A stretch of 64,000 bases of DNA from the NCBI GenBank assembly GCA_034509755.1, contig CM067552.1, positions 17,400,048 to 17,464,047 on the forward strand, given 5' to 3'. This document shows positions 32,680-43,976 of the stretch, piece after piece. Under the pieces are notes generated by a model. That model saw only the letters and a list, made by a program, of their open reading frames with translations. It was not told where the DNA came from and did no database searches. This DNA is from Anisodus tanguticus. Its lineage: Eukaryota > Streptophyta > Magnoliopsida > Solanales > Solanaceae. The number at the start of each line of letters is the position of its first letter. The stretch's first letter is position 1. The position numbers and the translations under genes are program-made.

Positions 32680-35600
32680 TCAGAAAAATTCTCTTGATAA
32701 ACAATTTTCCAAGTTTCTAGAGGTGTTCAAGAAATTGCACATCAACATTTCATTTGATGAAGCCCTAGAGAAAATGCCCAGTTACATGAAATTTATGAAG
32801 GAAATTCTCTCCATAAAGAGAAAGATGGGAGATTATGAAACTATAGCTTTAACTGAAGAGTGCAGTGCCATTTTGCAAAAGAAGCTTCCCCAGAAGTTAA
32901 GAGATCTAGGGAGCTTCACTATTCCCTGCACCATCGGGAATTTTGAATGCAAGCAAGCCTTGTGTGATTTGGGGGCAAGTATCAACCTGATGCCCTTATC
33001 TGTGTTTCGTAGACTTGGTTTGGGTGAGGCAAGTCCTACAACTATTACTTTGCAATTAGCATATTGTTCAATCAAGCATCCACGAGGTATCATTGAAGAT
33101 ATGCTGGTAAAAGTGGATAAGTTCATCTTTCCTGCTGACTTCATTATTCCGGATATGGAAGAAGATGAAAATGTGCCCATCATCCTGGGGAGACTATTCT
33201 TAGCTACAGGGAAAACACTTATTGATGTTCAAAAGGGTGAATTAAAAATCCAAGTCCAGGGAGAAGAAGTGTAATTCAATGTATTCAGGGCAACAACTTA
33301 TCCAAGAGCAAGTGACAACTGCTCTGCCATTGATGTGATTAAAGAAGTTGTTTCGGAGAAAAGTTTCAAGAGTATTGATGCTCTTGAAGTAGCATTAACA
33401 CAATGCGAGGAATATGACAGTGAAGATGCCTAGCTTGTGGAATATGTCAAGTGGGTGAACTCATATGAGCCCTTCTATAGGAAGAAATATGAGAAGTTGG
33501 GAAAAATGCCAGAGAAACCATTATCTTCCATAGAAAAAGCTCTAGTGTTAAAATTGAAGACCTTACCAGATCATCTACACTACATGTATCTAGGTGAGAA
33601 TGAAACATTACCAGTAATTGTGTCTGCTTATCTATCTAAAGTGGAAGTTGAAAAATTATTGAGAGTCTTAAGGGCTCACAAGTTTGCTATTGGGTGGACA
33701 TTGGCAGATATTAGAGGGATAAGTCCCTCTACAGTGATGCATAAGATATGTTTGGAATATGATAGCAGGCCTTCAATTGAGGCACAAAAGTGGTTGGACT
33801 CATCTATGAATGAGGTGGTGAGAAAAGAGATCCTGAAATGGCTTGATGCTGGGGTGAGTTACCCTATTTCTGATAGTGCATGTGTGAGTCCAGTGCAAGT
33901 AGTGCCTAAGAAAGGTAGTATGACTGAGGTGAAGAATGAAAAGAATGAGCTTATTCCATCAAGAACAGTGACATGATAGAGAATTTGCATTGACTACCGC
34001 AAGTTGAACAAGGCAACCAGAAAAGAACATTTTGCCTTGCCTTTTCTAGACCAGATACTTGATAGACTGGCGGGCCATAACTACTACTGTTTGTTGGATG
34101 GTTATTCTGGGTATCATCAGATTGCAATTTCACCAGAAGATCAAGAGAAGACCACATTTACTTGTCCCTATGGTACATTTGCTTTCAGAAGAATGCCATT
34201 TGGGCTTTACAATGCCCCTGCTATTTCTAACGATGTATGATGGTCATTTTTTTTGACATGGTGGAGAGAACTATTGAGATTTTCATGGATGATTTTTTAG
34301 TTTTTGGTTCGTCCTTTGATGAGTGTTTGAGGCACTTGGAAGCAGTGTTGTAGCGTTTTGAAAAGTCAAATCTTGTTTTGAACTGGGAGAAGTGCCACTT
34401 CATGATCAATGAAGGTATTGTTCTTCACCACAAAAATTCTAGCCAAGGCATTAAGATAGACCGTGCAAAGATTTCTGCTATTGAAAATCTACCACCTCCA
34501 GTGTCAGTGAAAGGGGTTAGAAGTTTTCTTGGGCATGCCGATTTCTACAGTAGATTCATCAAAGACTTCTCAAAAATTTCAAAGCCTCTTTCGACCTTGT
34601 TTATGAATGGTATTGCGTTCGATTTTAATGAAGAGTGCCTAAAATCTTTTACGGCACCTAAGGAGAAGTTAATTTCAGCACCAATTGTTATTGCACCAGA
34701 TTGGGAGCTTCCATTTGAACTGATGTGTGATGCTAGTGATTATGCAGTGGGAGCTGTTCTTAGGCAGTGAATTGACAAGGTATTTCGATCCATTTACTAT
34801 GCTAGTAGAACTCACAATGATGCGCAATTGAATTATGCCACAAATGAGAAAGAGTTGCTAGCCATAGTATATACATTCGATAAATTCAGGCCATATCTTA
34901 TTGGGAATAAGGTAATTGTATACACTGATCATGCTGCGATCAAGTACTTGATGACAAAGAAGGATGCAAAACCCCATCTCATTCGATGGGTACTATTGTT
35001 CCAATAATTTGACATGGAGATTCACGATAAAAAGGGAACAAAAAATTTGGTTGCAGATCACTTGTCAAGACTTGAGGTGGAAGAGTGCCAGAATGCCAAA
35101 GATGTGCAAATTAATGATCATTTCCCAGACGAGCAACTTTTTGAAGTAAGTGCCAGTTCAATTATTCCTTGGTATGCTGACTTTGTTAATTTTCTTGCAG
35201 CAAAGATTGTACCTCCTGAGATGACAAGGGAACAATTAAAGAAGTTCTACTCTGAAGTGAAGTACTACTACTGGGAGGAGCCTATTCTTTATAGGCATTG
35301 TGCTGATCAAGTCATCAGATGTTGTGTGCCAGAGGATGAAATACACCAAATTCTCACTCATTGTCACACTTTACAATGTGGTGGGCATTTTGGGGCTTTA
35401 AGGACAACTGCTAATGTGTTGGAAAATGGGTTTTATTGCCCAGGACTGTTCAAAGATGCTAATACTTTTGTGAAAGCCTGTGATCATTGTCAACGCACTG
35501 GGAACATATCAAAGAGGAATGAAATGTCGCTGAATGGGATCCTAGAAGTTGAACTCTTTGATGTGTAGGGCATTGACTTTATGGGCCCTTTCCACCATCC

Positions 35601-36420
35601 TTCAATAATTAATACATCTTGCTAGCAGTGGATTATGTGTCTAAATGGGTCGAAGCAGTAGCAACTAAGGAGAATGATGGTAAGACCGTCTTGAACTTCC
35701 TGCACAAGCACATATTTACAAGGTTTGGTACTCCCAGGGCTCTTATTAGCGATGAAGGGAGTCATTTTTGTAACAAGCAGCTTGATGCCCTCTTTGCTCG
35801 CTATGGAGTCTACCACCGCATTGCCTTGCCATATCACCCTCAGATGAATGGGCAAGAAAAAATTTCAAACATAGAGGTGAAGAGTATAATTGAAAAGACG
35901 ATGGATAGCTCTAGGAATAACTGGTCTACAAAGCTTGATGATGCACTTTGGGCTTTTAGGACGACATTCAAAACTCCTATTGGAATGTCGCCCTATAGGA
36001 TGGTCTTTGGAAAAGCATGTCATCTTCCAGAGAGCTAGAGCATCGAGCGTATTGGGCCTGAAATAGTTGAATATGGATGAGGGAGCCACCGGACAGAAAA
36101 GGCTACTACAATTGAATGAGCTAGATGAGTTTCAAAATGAAGCCTATGAGAATGCCAAGATATATAAGAAACTCACTAAAGCATGGCATGACAAGAACTT
36201 GGTCCGAAAAGAGTTTCAACCTAGACAATAGGTACTGCTATTCAATTCGAGGTTGAGGCTATTTCCAGGCAAGTTGAAGTCTAGATGGTCGGGTCCATTT
36301 ATTGTTGAGAGAGTTTTTTCCATATGGTCCAGTCGAGGTGCGAGGAAAGGATGGTGCACTATTCAAAGTGAATGGACAAAGATTGAAGCCATACATGGGT
36401 GGTCCTAGTGAGCAGGTAAA
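32680..36420 (+). pseudogene. pol: Athila-like pol (protease, RT, RNase H, integrase), many stops
   Basis: Domains appear in Ty3 order. Protease: DLGASINLMP at 32966, in the frame 32723-33274. Reverse transcriptase: CIDYRKLNKATRK (about 33989), LLDGYSGYHQI (34096), FRRMPFGLYNAP (34189) and the catalytic FMDDF (34282-34296). RNase H: FELMCDASDYAVGAVL (34708) to HAAIKYL (34930). Integrase: the HHCC finger (HCHTLQCGGHFGALRT, then ACDHCQRTG at 35478), the core with AVDYVSKW (35622), ISDEGSHF (35744) and NIEVKSI (35869), and the C-terminus to NGQRLKPYMGG near 36400. Stops: TAA 33272, TAG 33431, TGA 33974, TAG 33977, TAG 34351, TGA 34768, TAA 35005, TAG 35566, with frameshifts near 34225 and 35600. 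Most replace Trp, Gln or Arg codons by C-to-T type changes. The copy cannot encode enzymes. Confidence 0.92.
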
Positions 36421-36836
36421 ATCTGTTATCCTATTGAAATCAATATGAAGAGAAAATATGCGTCCAGCTAAATGACGTTAACGACAGCGCTACTGGGAGC
36501 CAACCCCACATATTAATTTTGTTATTTTGTTTTATTTTGTATTGTGTTGAAAAATATCATTGTCTTATTGTCTCTTGGTTGTGAGCCAACTCTAGGGTAA
36601 AAAGTGCCGCGAGATGTTGAAATCAGAAGCAAAACGCCAGGATGTAAATTAGCGTTGCGGCGCCCAAACTTTGAGCCGCGACACTCTGAAGGCAGTGAGC
36701 AAAGCCAAATACCTCCCTAGTCTATGAATTCTATGCCAACTATCCAGAGAAGTAAGAAAACACTTATTTTGTACGAGGGAAAAGGGTACCAGTTGGGGCT
36801 GAAGCTATAAATGGCATATGTGGGATTACAAATTTT
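36421..36836. other. Spacer between pol and ORF3
   Basis: Contains GCTACTGGGAGCCAACCC (36490), a phrase typical of this junction in plant Athila-like elements, and a CpG-rich block around 36640-36690 (GTTGCGGCGCCC, GAGCCGCGACAC) like those in the LTRs. Not coding as far as I can see. Confidence 0.6.
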
Positions 36837-37397
36837 ATGGATGAAGATGAGGAGGTTGACTTTACTATTTGGAAGTGTTCAGAAATTGACTGGGTGGAGG
36901 TAGCTAAGACAGTAGGATGCTTAGGGGCTCGCTGCACATATACATATGACGCGCCCAAAGGCATATTCCGGTGCCAATTCAACAAAGTTGTCAAAGCTTG
37001 TCTCTACTTTGTGAGTGCCCGCCTAATTCCCTCCACACACTTCTCTGATATACCAGTGGATCGTATCAAGCTAATTTATGCTATCATGAAGGGATTTTCA
37101 GTAGATGTGGGTGGAGCTGTTAGAAATAGTCTCAATTGGATATGCAGATTGAACACAACAGTAGGGTTGGGGAATGGATCATTGATCACTGCACTATGTG
37201 TTGCATATGGAGTGCCTGAGGGTAGCAATGATGTAAAAGGCAAAGTGCAGCAGCCTCTAACCCGGATAATGGTCAATTCATACCTAGACCCTACACCAGT
37301 ACCTACACTTGGAGAAGACAGCCGAACCCAGCCAAAGCGCCAGCAGAGAGGGATGGAGGACGAGAATGCAGCAGCTGAAGTGGGTGACCCGAGATAG
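36837..37397 (+). CDS. ORF3: plant transposon-protein domain of Athila-like elements
   Basis: This 186-codon frame begins MDEDEEVDFTIWKC and is open throughout, unlike gag and pol. It resembles the domain of unknown function labelled 'putative plant transposon protein', found downstream of pol in many Athila-like elements: ACLYFVSARLIPSTHFSDIP, then RIKLIYAIMKGFSVDVG and GNGSLITALCVAYGVP. There is no signal peptide or membrane segment, so it is not an envelope-type protein. The C-terminal third is low in structure and charged. Family members are usually longer, so this may be a truncated relic that happens to stay open. Expression is doubtful because nothing upstream in the element is intact. 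Function unknown. Confidence 0.65.
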   Translation: MDEDEEVDFTIWKCSEIDWVEVAKTVGCLGARCTYTYDAPKGIFRCQFNKVVKACLYFVSARLIPSTHFSDIPVDRIKLIYAIMKGFSVDVGGAVRNSLNWICRLNTTVGLGNGSLITALCVAYGVPEGSNDVKGKVQQPLTRIMVNSYLDPTPVPTLGEDSRTQPKRQQRGMEDENAAAEVGDPR

Positions 37398-39012
37398 AGC
37401 AGCAATACACCAACTTTTGCTCTTAAGGGTCCTATTGATTTACATACCCAAAGGACTCATGATCAGTTGGACTATATCATCAGACAGAATCAATACATGA
37501 TCCAGTCACACCATGCTCAAAATCAACATTTTAGAAACTATATGCAGCAATGACATGATTATGATGTCCACCACATCGACCAACTCAACTCTTTGGTCGA
37601 TCGTTGGTCAATGGGTGATTCCCCGAATGAGCCCTACTTTGGCCATCCTCCACAGTACCAGCCTTATCAATCACCGCCGCCGCCACCACCATACTGAGAT
37701 TGCTGTCATTGTTTATGTAAGTCTTCATTCCCTTGCTTTCCTTTTTCACATTGGGGACAATGTGTTCATTAAGTTTGGGGGGAGGGAGTCTTACTGCTTT
37801 GTGTTAGTAGTATTTAATTGTGTATGTTCAGTTGTTTGTTTATTGTTAGTGCCTTTGTTTTAGTGTCAGTATTTGAGTGTCTTGTGTCAATGAATCAAGT
37901 CATTAATAATAGCTCATGAGATTGAGTGAACACATGTGATAGAGTTGGATGAAATTGATAGCCATGAAATGCATAAATCTGTGTGCTTAAGTTGGATAGG
38001 TCTTGAGTTGTTTTTAATTATTAATAAGTATGAAAACTTGATCATGATTGGTGAATTTCTGGTACTCAAATATTGGTTTATGCATGATTGAATTTTGGTT
38101 GGAGGAAAGATTGTGGAAAATCCTAGAACTTGCTTGCTTGCTACTTGAGACGAAATCCTAGACGATACATGCTTAGGAAGATGATTTAGGCCTTCTTTGG
38201 AACGATTGAGCCTTTCAAGCCAACCTTGACTAATTTAATCCCTAGTTACCTTTTCTGAGCCATAAGTAATCCTTCTTTGATTGACGCCTATTCTGAGCCT
38301 ACTTGAAACCCTTTACTATTTTTCCTTCCCTTGAATTTTACCATGAGCATATAACTATATGCTTGGGGATGGACACTTTGTAATGAGTAATTTAAATTGG
38401 ATTCTATCAATAGAAGAGTCAAAAAAAAAAACTCCCCTTGGACATACATTGAAAAACAAGTTTGGGCTGTAGTTCAAAAAGAAAAGAAAAATTAGGTAAA
38501 AAAGAAAAAAATTGGGGATTGCTTTTGGTTTGTAACGTGGATATCGAGTTGGGTTGATTGGTTTATATGCTTATGGTAACTTTGAGCCTAAATGACATTT
38601 CATCTACCCGTGCCTAAGCCTATCGTCATAACCTATAAAAGTCCTATTGATTCTTGAGCATGTGTTGTCTAAATTAGTGGAGAATAACAAGTTAGCAAAC
38701 CTATGGGACTATGGACTTGATGGACTGTTGGTGAGAATTAATTGTGCATGAACTAATATTGAATACTTGTTTAAGTCAATAATCATGGTTGAGTGGTTAT
38801 ATGCATTAATAACTTTAAGCAAATTTGATAAATATCTGACTTGAAATTCTAGATAGAAAATTAGTAGCTAGAATGTTCCTAAAAATTGTATTGCATGTTG
38901 TTCATGATCTTCGAGGCATAATCTATTGTGGTTGACTTGATTCATCTTTTAGAGTTTGTGTGGTTTTCTTTTCAGGGTGTCATAGTTCTTTAATCGAGGA
39001 CGAGTAAAGTTT
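37398..39012 (+). other. 3' untranslated region of the Athila-like element
   Basis: Non-coding. It includes a CCGCCGCCGCCACCACC run (37675), an internal copy of the polypurine phrase (AAGTTTGGGGGGAGGGAG, 37771-37788) preceded by TTGGGGACAATGTG, and an A-rich tract (38415-38530). No gene seen. Confidence 0.7.
37771..37788 (+). promoter_or_regulatory. Internal polypurine-like tract
   Basis: AAGTTTGGGGGGAGGGAG repeats the AAGTTTGGGGG that precedes the 3' LTR at 39013. It lies 1.25 kb upstream and could act as a second plus-strand primer, or be a conserved RNA motif. Role inferred. Confidence 0.5.
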
Positions 39013-39027
39013 AAGTTTGGGGGTGTT
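39013..39027 (+). promoter_or_regulatory. Polypurine tract of the Athila-like element
   Basis: AAGTTTGGGGGTGTT lies directly before the TGTTAGG start of the 3' LTR and fixes that border. Confidence 0.8.
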
Positions 39028-40467
39028 TGTTAGGTAGATTTTAGTACTGTTTTAGAGTGTGTTTTAAGGAGTCTTTGTTTGTCTTTTAGTTGTCTTGTGC
39101 AGTATTATGCGTGTTATTTTGTGTTTTCAGGTTTTAAGCGATTCAGAAAGGAATAAGGAGAATCCAAAGGAAATAGGCGGTTATTGAGAACAAAAATGCA
39201 TATCTGGTCACAAGTAATAAGTCAAAGAAGCCCTAGGAATTTCGGAAAGCAGTTTAAACAAACTCCGGACGAAGAACATTGAAGGGTCGCGCCACCACAA
39301 GTGAAGGGCCGCGGCCGAGGAAGCAAGAGCTGAGGCACCATATAGGCAGAAGGCTGGAAGAAGTTACTCAGAATTGGAGTTGCGACGCTACCTGGTTACA
39401 ACCACGACGCTTGAAACGTTGACGAAGGCGCCGCAGCGCCCAACATTAGAGTCGCGGCTCCCCACTGGCAGAAAGTAATTTGATTTTCAGAGCTAATTAT
39501 AGTCGCGACTCTCTCATAGCTGAGTCGCGACGGCGACGACGTCCAGGCAGTGAAAAATCTAATTTTAACAAGGGCAAAAAGGTCCATTCTAGGGGTTTTC
39601 GTGATATATGCTGGGGGAGGCGGATTTTGGAGAGAATCGGACATTGGAGGCAAGAAATAAGAGAGCAAGAAGCAATTAGAGACATCTATTGTTTAAGTTC
39701 TTTTCCTTTTCTTTACTTTAATTCAGTTCATGTTGGATATTAAGTTAATTAGTCTTCTTAGCATGTCTATGAGCTAATTACGTTGATTGGGGTTTTCCGT
39801 TGAATCACTTGAGACTCTGTTATGATATAATGCATTTCTAATGTTCTTCTTCATCTATTAAGATCTCTTCAACTTGCATTTATTGAATGAGAATTAATTG
39901 GCCATTAGTTTTCATTACCTATATGATTTCAAATCAAGATCTGAAATGGGAGATTTGAATATGCTATAGTGGATTAGACGTAGGTTTAATATTGAACGAG
40001 AGTGTCACGATCGCCTGTGTAGTTTTTTTAGGTTATTGATCTTAATCCTCATATGTGATTGAATTTATCATAGAAATATAGAAAATTCTCACTTAGGTTG
40101 AGTTTTTATATGTCCTAACCGGAATATAGAATATCTCAGTTAACATGCTATCTTAATAAGAAGAAAAATCGTCAGTCTTGCATTAATGAATGATAGAGTG
40201 GAAAATTGAGGAGATTGGAAACCCTAATTGCCTTTATTACTGAATTAAACTTCGTGTGTTTTCACTGCTATTTTAGTCCCGCAATCTATTTTAGTTTGTT
40301 AATTATTTAGTTTAGAAATCACCACTTATATTCATTTGCCAAATATAAACTAAAGATTAGTTAATTGGTACTTGATAAATCAGTCTCTATAGACGATACT
40401 CGATTTTACCGAAATTATTACGAATTGCGATATGTACACTTGCGTAGCATATAGAAATAATGCAACA
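39028..40467 (+). repeat. Athila-like 3' LTR
   Basis: Starts TGTTAGGTAGATTTTAGTAC and ends AATAATGCAACA, followed by the GTGTG duplication. Compared with the 5' LTR the CpG-rich block (39280-39540) differs mainly by transitions, e.g. GCCGCGGCGC against ACCACGACGC. Reading frames at 39396-39743 are shadows of this block. Confidence 0.93.
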
Positions 40468-40472
40468 GTGTG

Positions 40473-41658
40473 TAGACCGATTAAGCTTACGAGTATTAGT
40501 TGGGACTTACGATGATTGTCCCTAAATGCTAGCCTATCATACAAAGGCGCTAATGAAATCTTAATCTAGAAAGACGAGAAGTAAAGAAAAGAAGATAATA
40601 AGAGGCCAATGATATTATAATGAAAGGCCACGATTATTTAGCTTATTAATAGTTAGCTAACCATTGTATGTTGTGACTAAGGTTGTGTGAGGTATCCCAT
40701 GTCGGGAATCTACGTTCAGTTCTTACTTATTTTACGTTAATAGAAAGAGTTGAGAGTTTTTATATATAGTACTAGTATTATTTAAAGAGTTACTATATAC
40801 ATACCTTATGGATGGTGAGAGATATATAGAGATACAATTTGTTTTTCAGGCTATACAAATATGTGCATTGCCTTCGGGACTATACAAAGATACAATTTAC
40901 CTTCGGGGCTATTTACATTTGCATTCGGGACTATACAGAGATACAATTTACCTTCAGGGCAATTTACATTTGCATTCGGGGCTATGCACTGCCTTCAGGC
41001 CATTCATGTTGCCTTCGGGGTTGTGCACTTACACACCGAACCCCACATGAGGCCGAATAGTTTATTTTCATTATTGCATTCATGATATGAGATAGAGATA
41101 GGTAGATATGTTTCTAGATTATCATTGACTCCTCAGTTTATATTCAGTATATCATGTATATAAGTTCAGTTTCAGTTATTTTCTGTCTTACATACTTGGT
41201 ACATTTCTTTGTACTGACATCCTATTGTAAGGGCGCTGCATTTCATGCTTGCAGGTTTAGGTAGCCAGTTTGACAAGCCCTCCCAGTAGACATGGTTGTT
41301 ATTCATCGAAGAATAGGTAAGACTTTATTTCATCTGGAGTGCAGCCGAGCCTAGTTGTCAGGTTATCAGATCATGTTTGTAGACTTCATGTGTAGGTCGG
41401 GGCCCTGTCCCGATCATATTATGATGTCAGTCACCCTCAAAGGCTTTGTAGACAAACGTCGATATGTACTGTATGTTGTGTAGCCATGTCGACACTTGTT
41501 TTTGTTGCCTTGAGTTGTTTTATTGTAGAAGATCATGGTGGCCTTGTCAACCTAAGATATTATGATTAATTTATAAATTGGCCTTGTCATCCCAGATTGT
41601 TTGTTGGGTTTCCAGAGCTCACGAGTTATAGATGGTACGCTCGGGGCCAATTAAGGCA
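40473..41658 (+). repeat. LTR, second part, after the Athila-like insertion
   Basis: This continues the LTR begun at 27640. It holds a short tandem array (40855-41035) and ends approximately at 41658, where GCTCGGGGCCAATTAAGGCA may be a mutated LTR end. Total length would be about 3 kb. The right border is uncertain. Confidence 0.5.
40855..41035 (+). repeat. Short tandem array of 'CTATACA..TACAATTTACCTTCGGGG' words
   Basis: TACAATTTACCTTC(G/A)GGGC occurs at about 40890 and 40945, with TTTACATTTGCATTCGGG(G/A)CTAT between and after, giving a period near 55 bases; looser GCCTTCGGG copies flank it. Overlapping frames at 40808-41085 are produced by this repeat. Confidence 0.75.
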
Positions 41659-41718
41659 ACAAGTATCAGTTAACAAATGTTTCATCCAACAAATGTTTTA
41701 CTAGATGCCCAATTTTGA

Positions 41719-43325
41719 TTAGACTCCACAATTATTCCTCTTAGCAGAAGATAAATACATCGAAAGGAATGGACGAGGTGACACTAGCCTACGGAGATTG
41801 TTGTTGTTATTATTGGTAATGTTATTATGCCCCATAAAGAACGAGCTGGTGTCAGATGTTTCACCCCTATTAACGAATCTCCCAAAATCTTCATTGGATT
41901 TGTTGCTAAAAGTTGGACCACTAAAGGTGTAATTAGGACAGCAAAAGGACGGTGACGAGGAGCCAACTAGATGATTGTTGGTATAAGCAAGTATGCCATT
42001 ATTGATTGGATGAGTCGTGGTCACAGTATTTGTCGACATCCTAGGGTTAATGGTGACAGTTTGAATGTCATTGATGCTAGGGCGACGACACTCCACTAGA
42101 ATCGTACTGTTACGATGAGAGAAGTACTTTTGAGCATGACTGGCCACTTGGGTAGGTGTCTTTGAAATAACATAGTACTTTGAGATGCTCTTCCAATCTC
42201 CTTTCCAAATATGTTCAGTCCCATCAGAAATAACTTATATATTCTATGCTACATAATTAAAAAAAATTATATATATGTAAAATTTTGAAAAAAGGAAAAT
42301 TGGAATGAAGGTTTCTAAAAAAGATTAATTTGAAGAGTTTAAGATTATATACCCACCAAGTCAGTTTTACCTGTTTTAGTAGATAACTTATTTTATTTTC
42401 AAGAGTACATCAAACATGAGGCTTAGATTTTCGCTATGTCAAAATTGAGAGTATTAATGATGACTACATGTAGTTAATAGAATTAGATGAAATCAATTGT
42501 AATACTACAAACACAAATTTTGAAGGGAAAAAATGGTTTGTCTTGATTGTAATAAAATTTATAATTCAGTGGTCTAGCTATATACACATGCTCAGAAGGT
42601 TTTTGTTTTTATGGAAATACTTTTTTCAAGAAAACCTTCATATATATCGGGAAGAAATATCAAATCACAAAGATGGAAGAGGTGAATTCATACATAAGGA
42701 AAAATCAGTAACCGAGTAATAAAAGAATTCAAATGAATCAAAAATTCACCATGCAAGAAGTAACAACAAACTCAAACTCATAAAAACAAATCTAACATGC
42801 AGAAATGTGTGATAAAACATAAAAATAAGGGTTGTAAAACGGTTTATGTGTAAGTTAGTCATAGCTAAAAAAAATTAAAAGAAAAAAGGAAGTAAAATTT
42901 ACTGGTGTTCTCCTTAAGTCCATGGAATTCCCCATCAGCGAGGCGGCGCACCATTCAGAGCGGCCTCTATGTCTGATGAGTCATCTTGATCTTGAGGCAA
43001 TTGGTAATTTTGATTATCATCAGCAACAACTTTATTTTTAGGAACATGATTTTCAATTTCAACGTCTTGAAAAGGGTTACGTAGTGGTTTTTTATCTCAT
43101 CCATGGACTTATGGGGGAGTTTTGAAGCAACATATTCGAAACAGTTTGAGAACCTAGATCATTGAACCTATAAAAAGTATTTTCAAAAAATTATTTCTCT
43201 TCAAGAGTCCACTGATCTGCTTGTGCAGTAATCTCACGATTATCGTGAGGTGCTGCACTAAATAGATCAAACGTGGGCTCCTGAGAGTTTGAACTTTCTA
43301 CGAATTCTGGCCACTCCATTGACAT
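41719..43325 (-). pseudogene. SHAQKYF-type MYB transcription factor gene, two exons, broken
   Basis: An intact relative would be a DIVARICATA-like nuclear DNA-binding protein with two MYB repeats. Exon 1 starts at ATG 43325 or 43319 (MEWPEFVESS) and carries QADQWTLEEK, the start of the first MYB repeat, then TAA. After frameshifts the text resumes as KSMDEIKNHYVTLF (about 43110) and VEIENHVPKN; near 42925 a TGA precedes GIPWT, followed by TAA and GEHQ and a donor-like GTAAAT (about 42906). The intron is about 660 bases. Exon 2 begins near 42233 with LFLMGLNIFGK, one base short before GDWKSIS, then KTPTQVASHAQKYF (about 42170-42130), the hallmark of this family, then RRPSINDI and an Asn-rich tail with stop at 41719. 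At least three frameshifts and three stops are seen. The retained intron means it is not a processed copy. Confidence 0.85.
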
Positions 43326-43968
43326 TGAGAGAAGAAGAAGAAAGGGGCTCAATAATGAGTAATTGTGACTTAGAGCGGAGTTATGCCCTCTTTGTGCACT
43401 CAATTGATGTGTTAGAGTCAAATAGTTGTGTCCTTTTATAGTTTAAAAAAAAATTAAATGCTATATGGTGAGAAGATTACACTCATTTATCAAATCTTTG
43501 AATGGATTCTTTCAAATATTGATGTTTTTCGAGCTGTATAAAAAATTACACATTGATCAATCTTTGCATGATTTTTTTTAGAATTAGTTGAAATAGATTT
43601 TATTTTCGGTGGACCCAAAAAAAGTCTTCATGATATTGAGGGTCCACGTTGTCGATGCTCTGTTTGGGTCCATCATAAATTGATATTTTTTTCAATTAGT
43701 CGCAATATTATTGAGGATTCATATTACTGACCCCAATTTATTTTGAAACCTAGTCATATAAATATAGTTGTTGATGGTTTTGTTTAAAGCTTTTGGTCCT
43801 CCGTTTGTAATTTAAATGGCTTTAGAATTGGTTGGCTAGGAATCAGAATAGAAAACAAAGTATAGAATACAAGATATATTAGTGAAAAAATAATCAATCT
43901 TGCAAATAAATTACTACTACTATTTGAGGTTGACCAAACTATCATGTCCAGTAATGCCAACTAAATTC
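43326..43968. other. No gene recognised; upstream side of the MYB pseudogene
   Basis: AT-rich. It should contain the former MYB promoter; a TTTTATAG at about 43434-43441 (minus strand CTATAAAA) is a plausible TATA box about 110 bases upstream of the start codon. The words GGTGGACCC and GGGTCCA near 43610-43670 form a weak inverted pair. Confidence 0.45.
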
Positions 43969-43976
43969 CTCGTAAC
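43969..43976. repeat. Target site duplication CTCGTAAC, left copy
   Basis: CTCGTAAC here and at 44798-44805 flank the hAT-type element exactly; 8 bp is the hAT signature. Confidence 0.92.

Larger units (their letters stand above)
29436..40467 (+). mobile_element. Complete but dead Athila-like Ty3 retrotransposon, 11 kb
   Basis: Two LTRs (29436-30864 and 39028-40467), a TGGCGCCGTTGCCGGGGA primer site, gag, protease, reverse transcriptase, RNase H, integrase, a third ORF downstream of pol, a polypurine tract and a perfect GTGTG target duplication are all present in the expected order. The Asp-tRNA-type primer site and the downstream ORF place it in the Athila branch. Hand comparison of the LTRs gives about 5-6% overall, with the first 600 bases worse (about 50 differences) than the rest. 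Coding frames carry at least nine stops and several frameshifts. Confidence 0.92.

Noticed and set aside
36837..37397. Envelope-like protein in the Athila-like element
   Set aside because: No signal peptide, membrane segment or coiled coil is visible; the sequence fits the plant transposon-protein domain.
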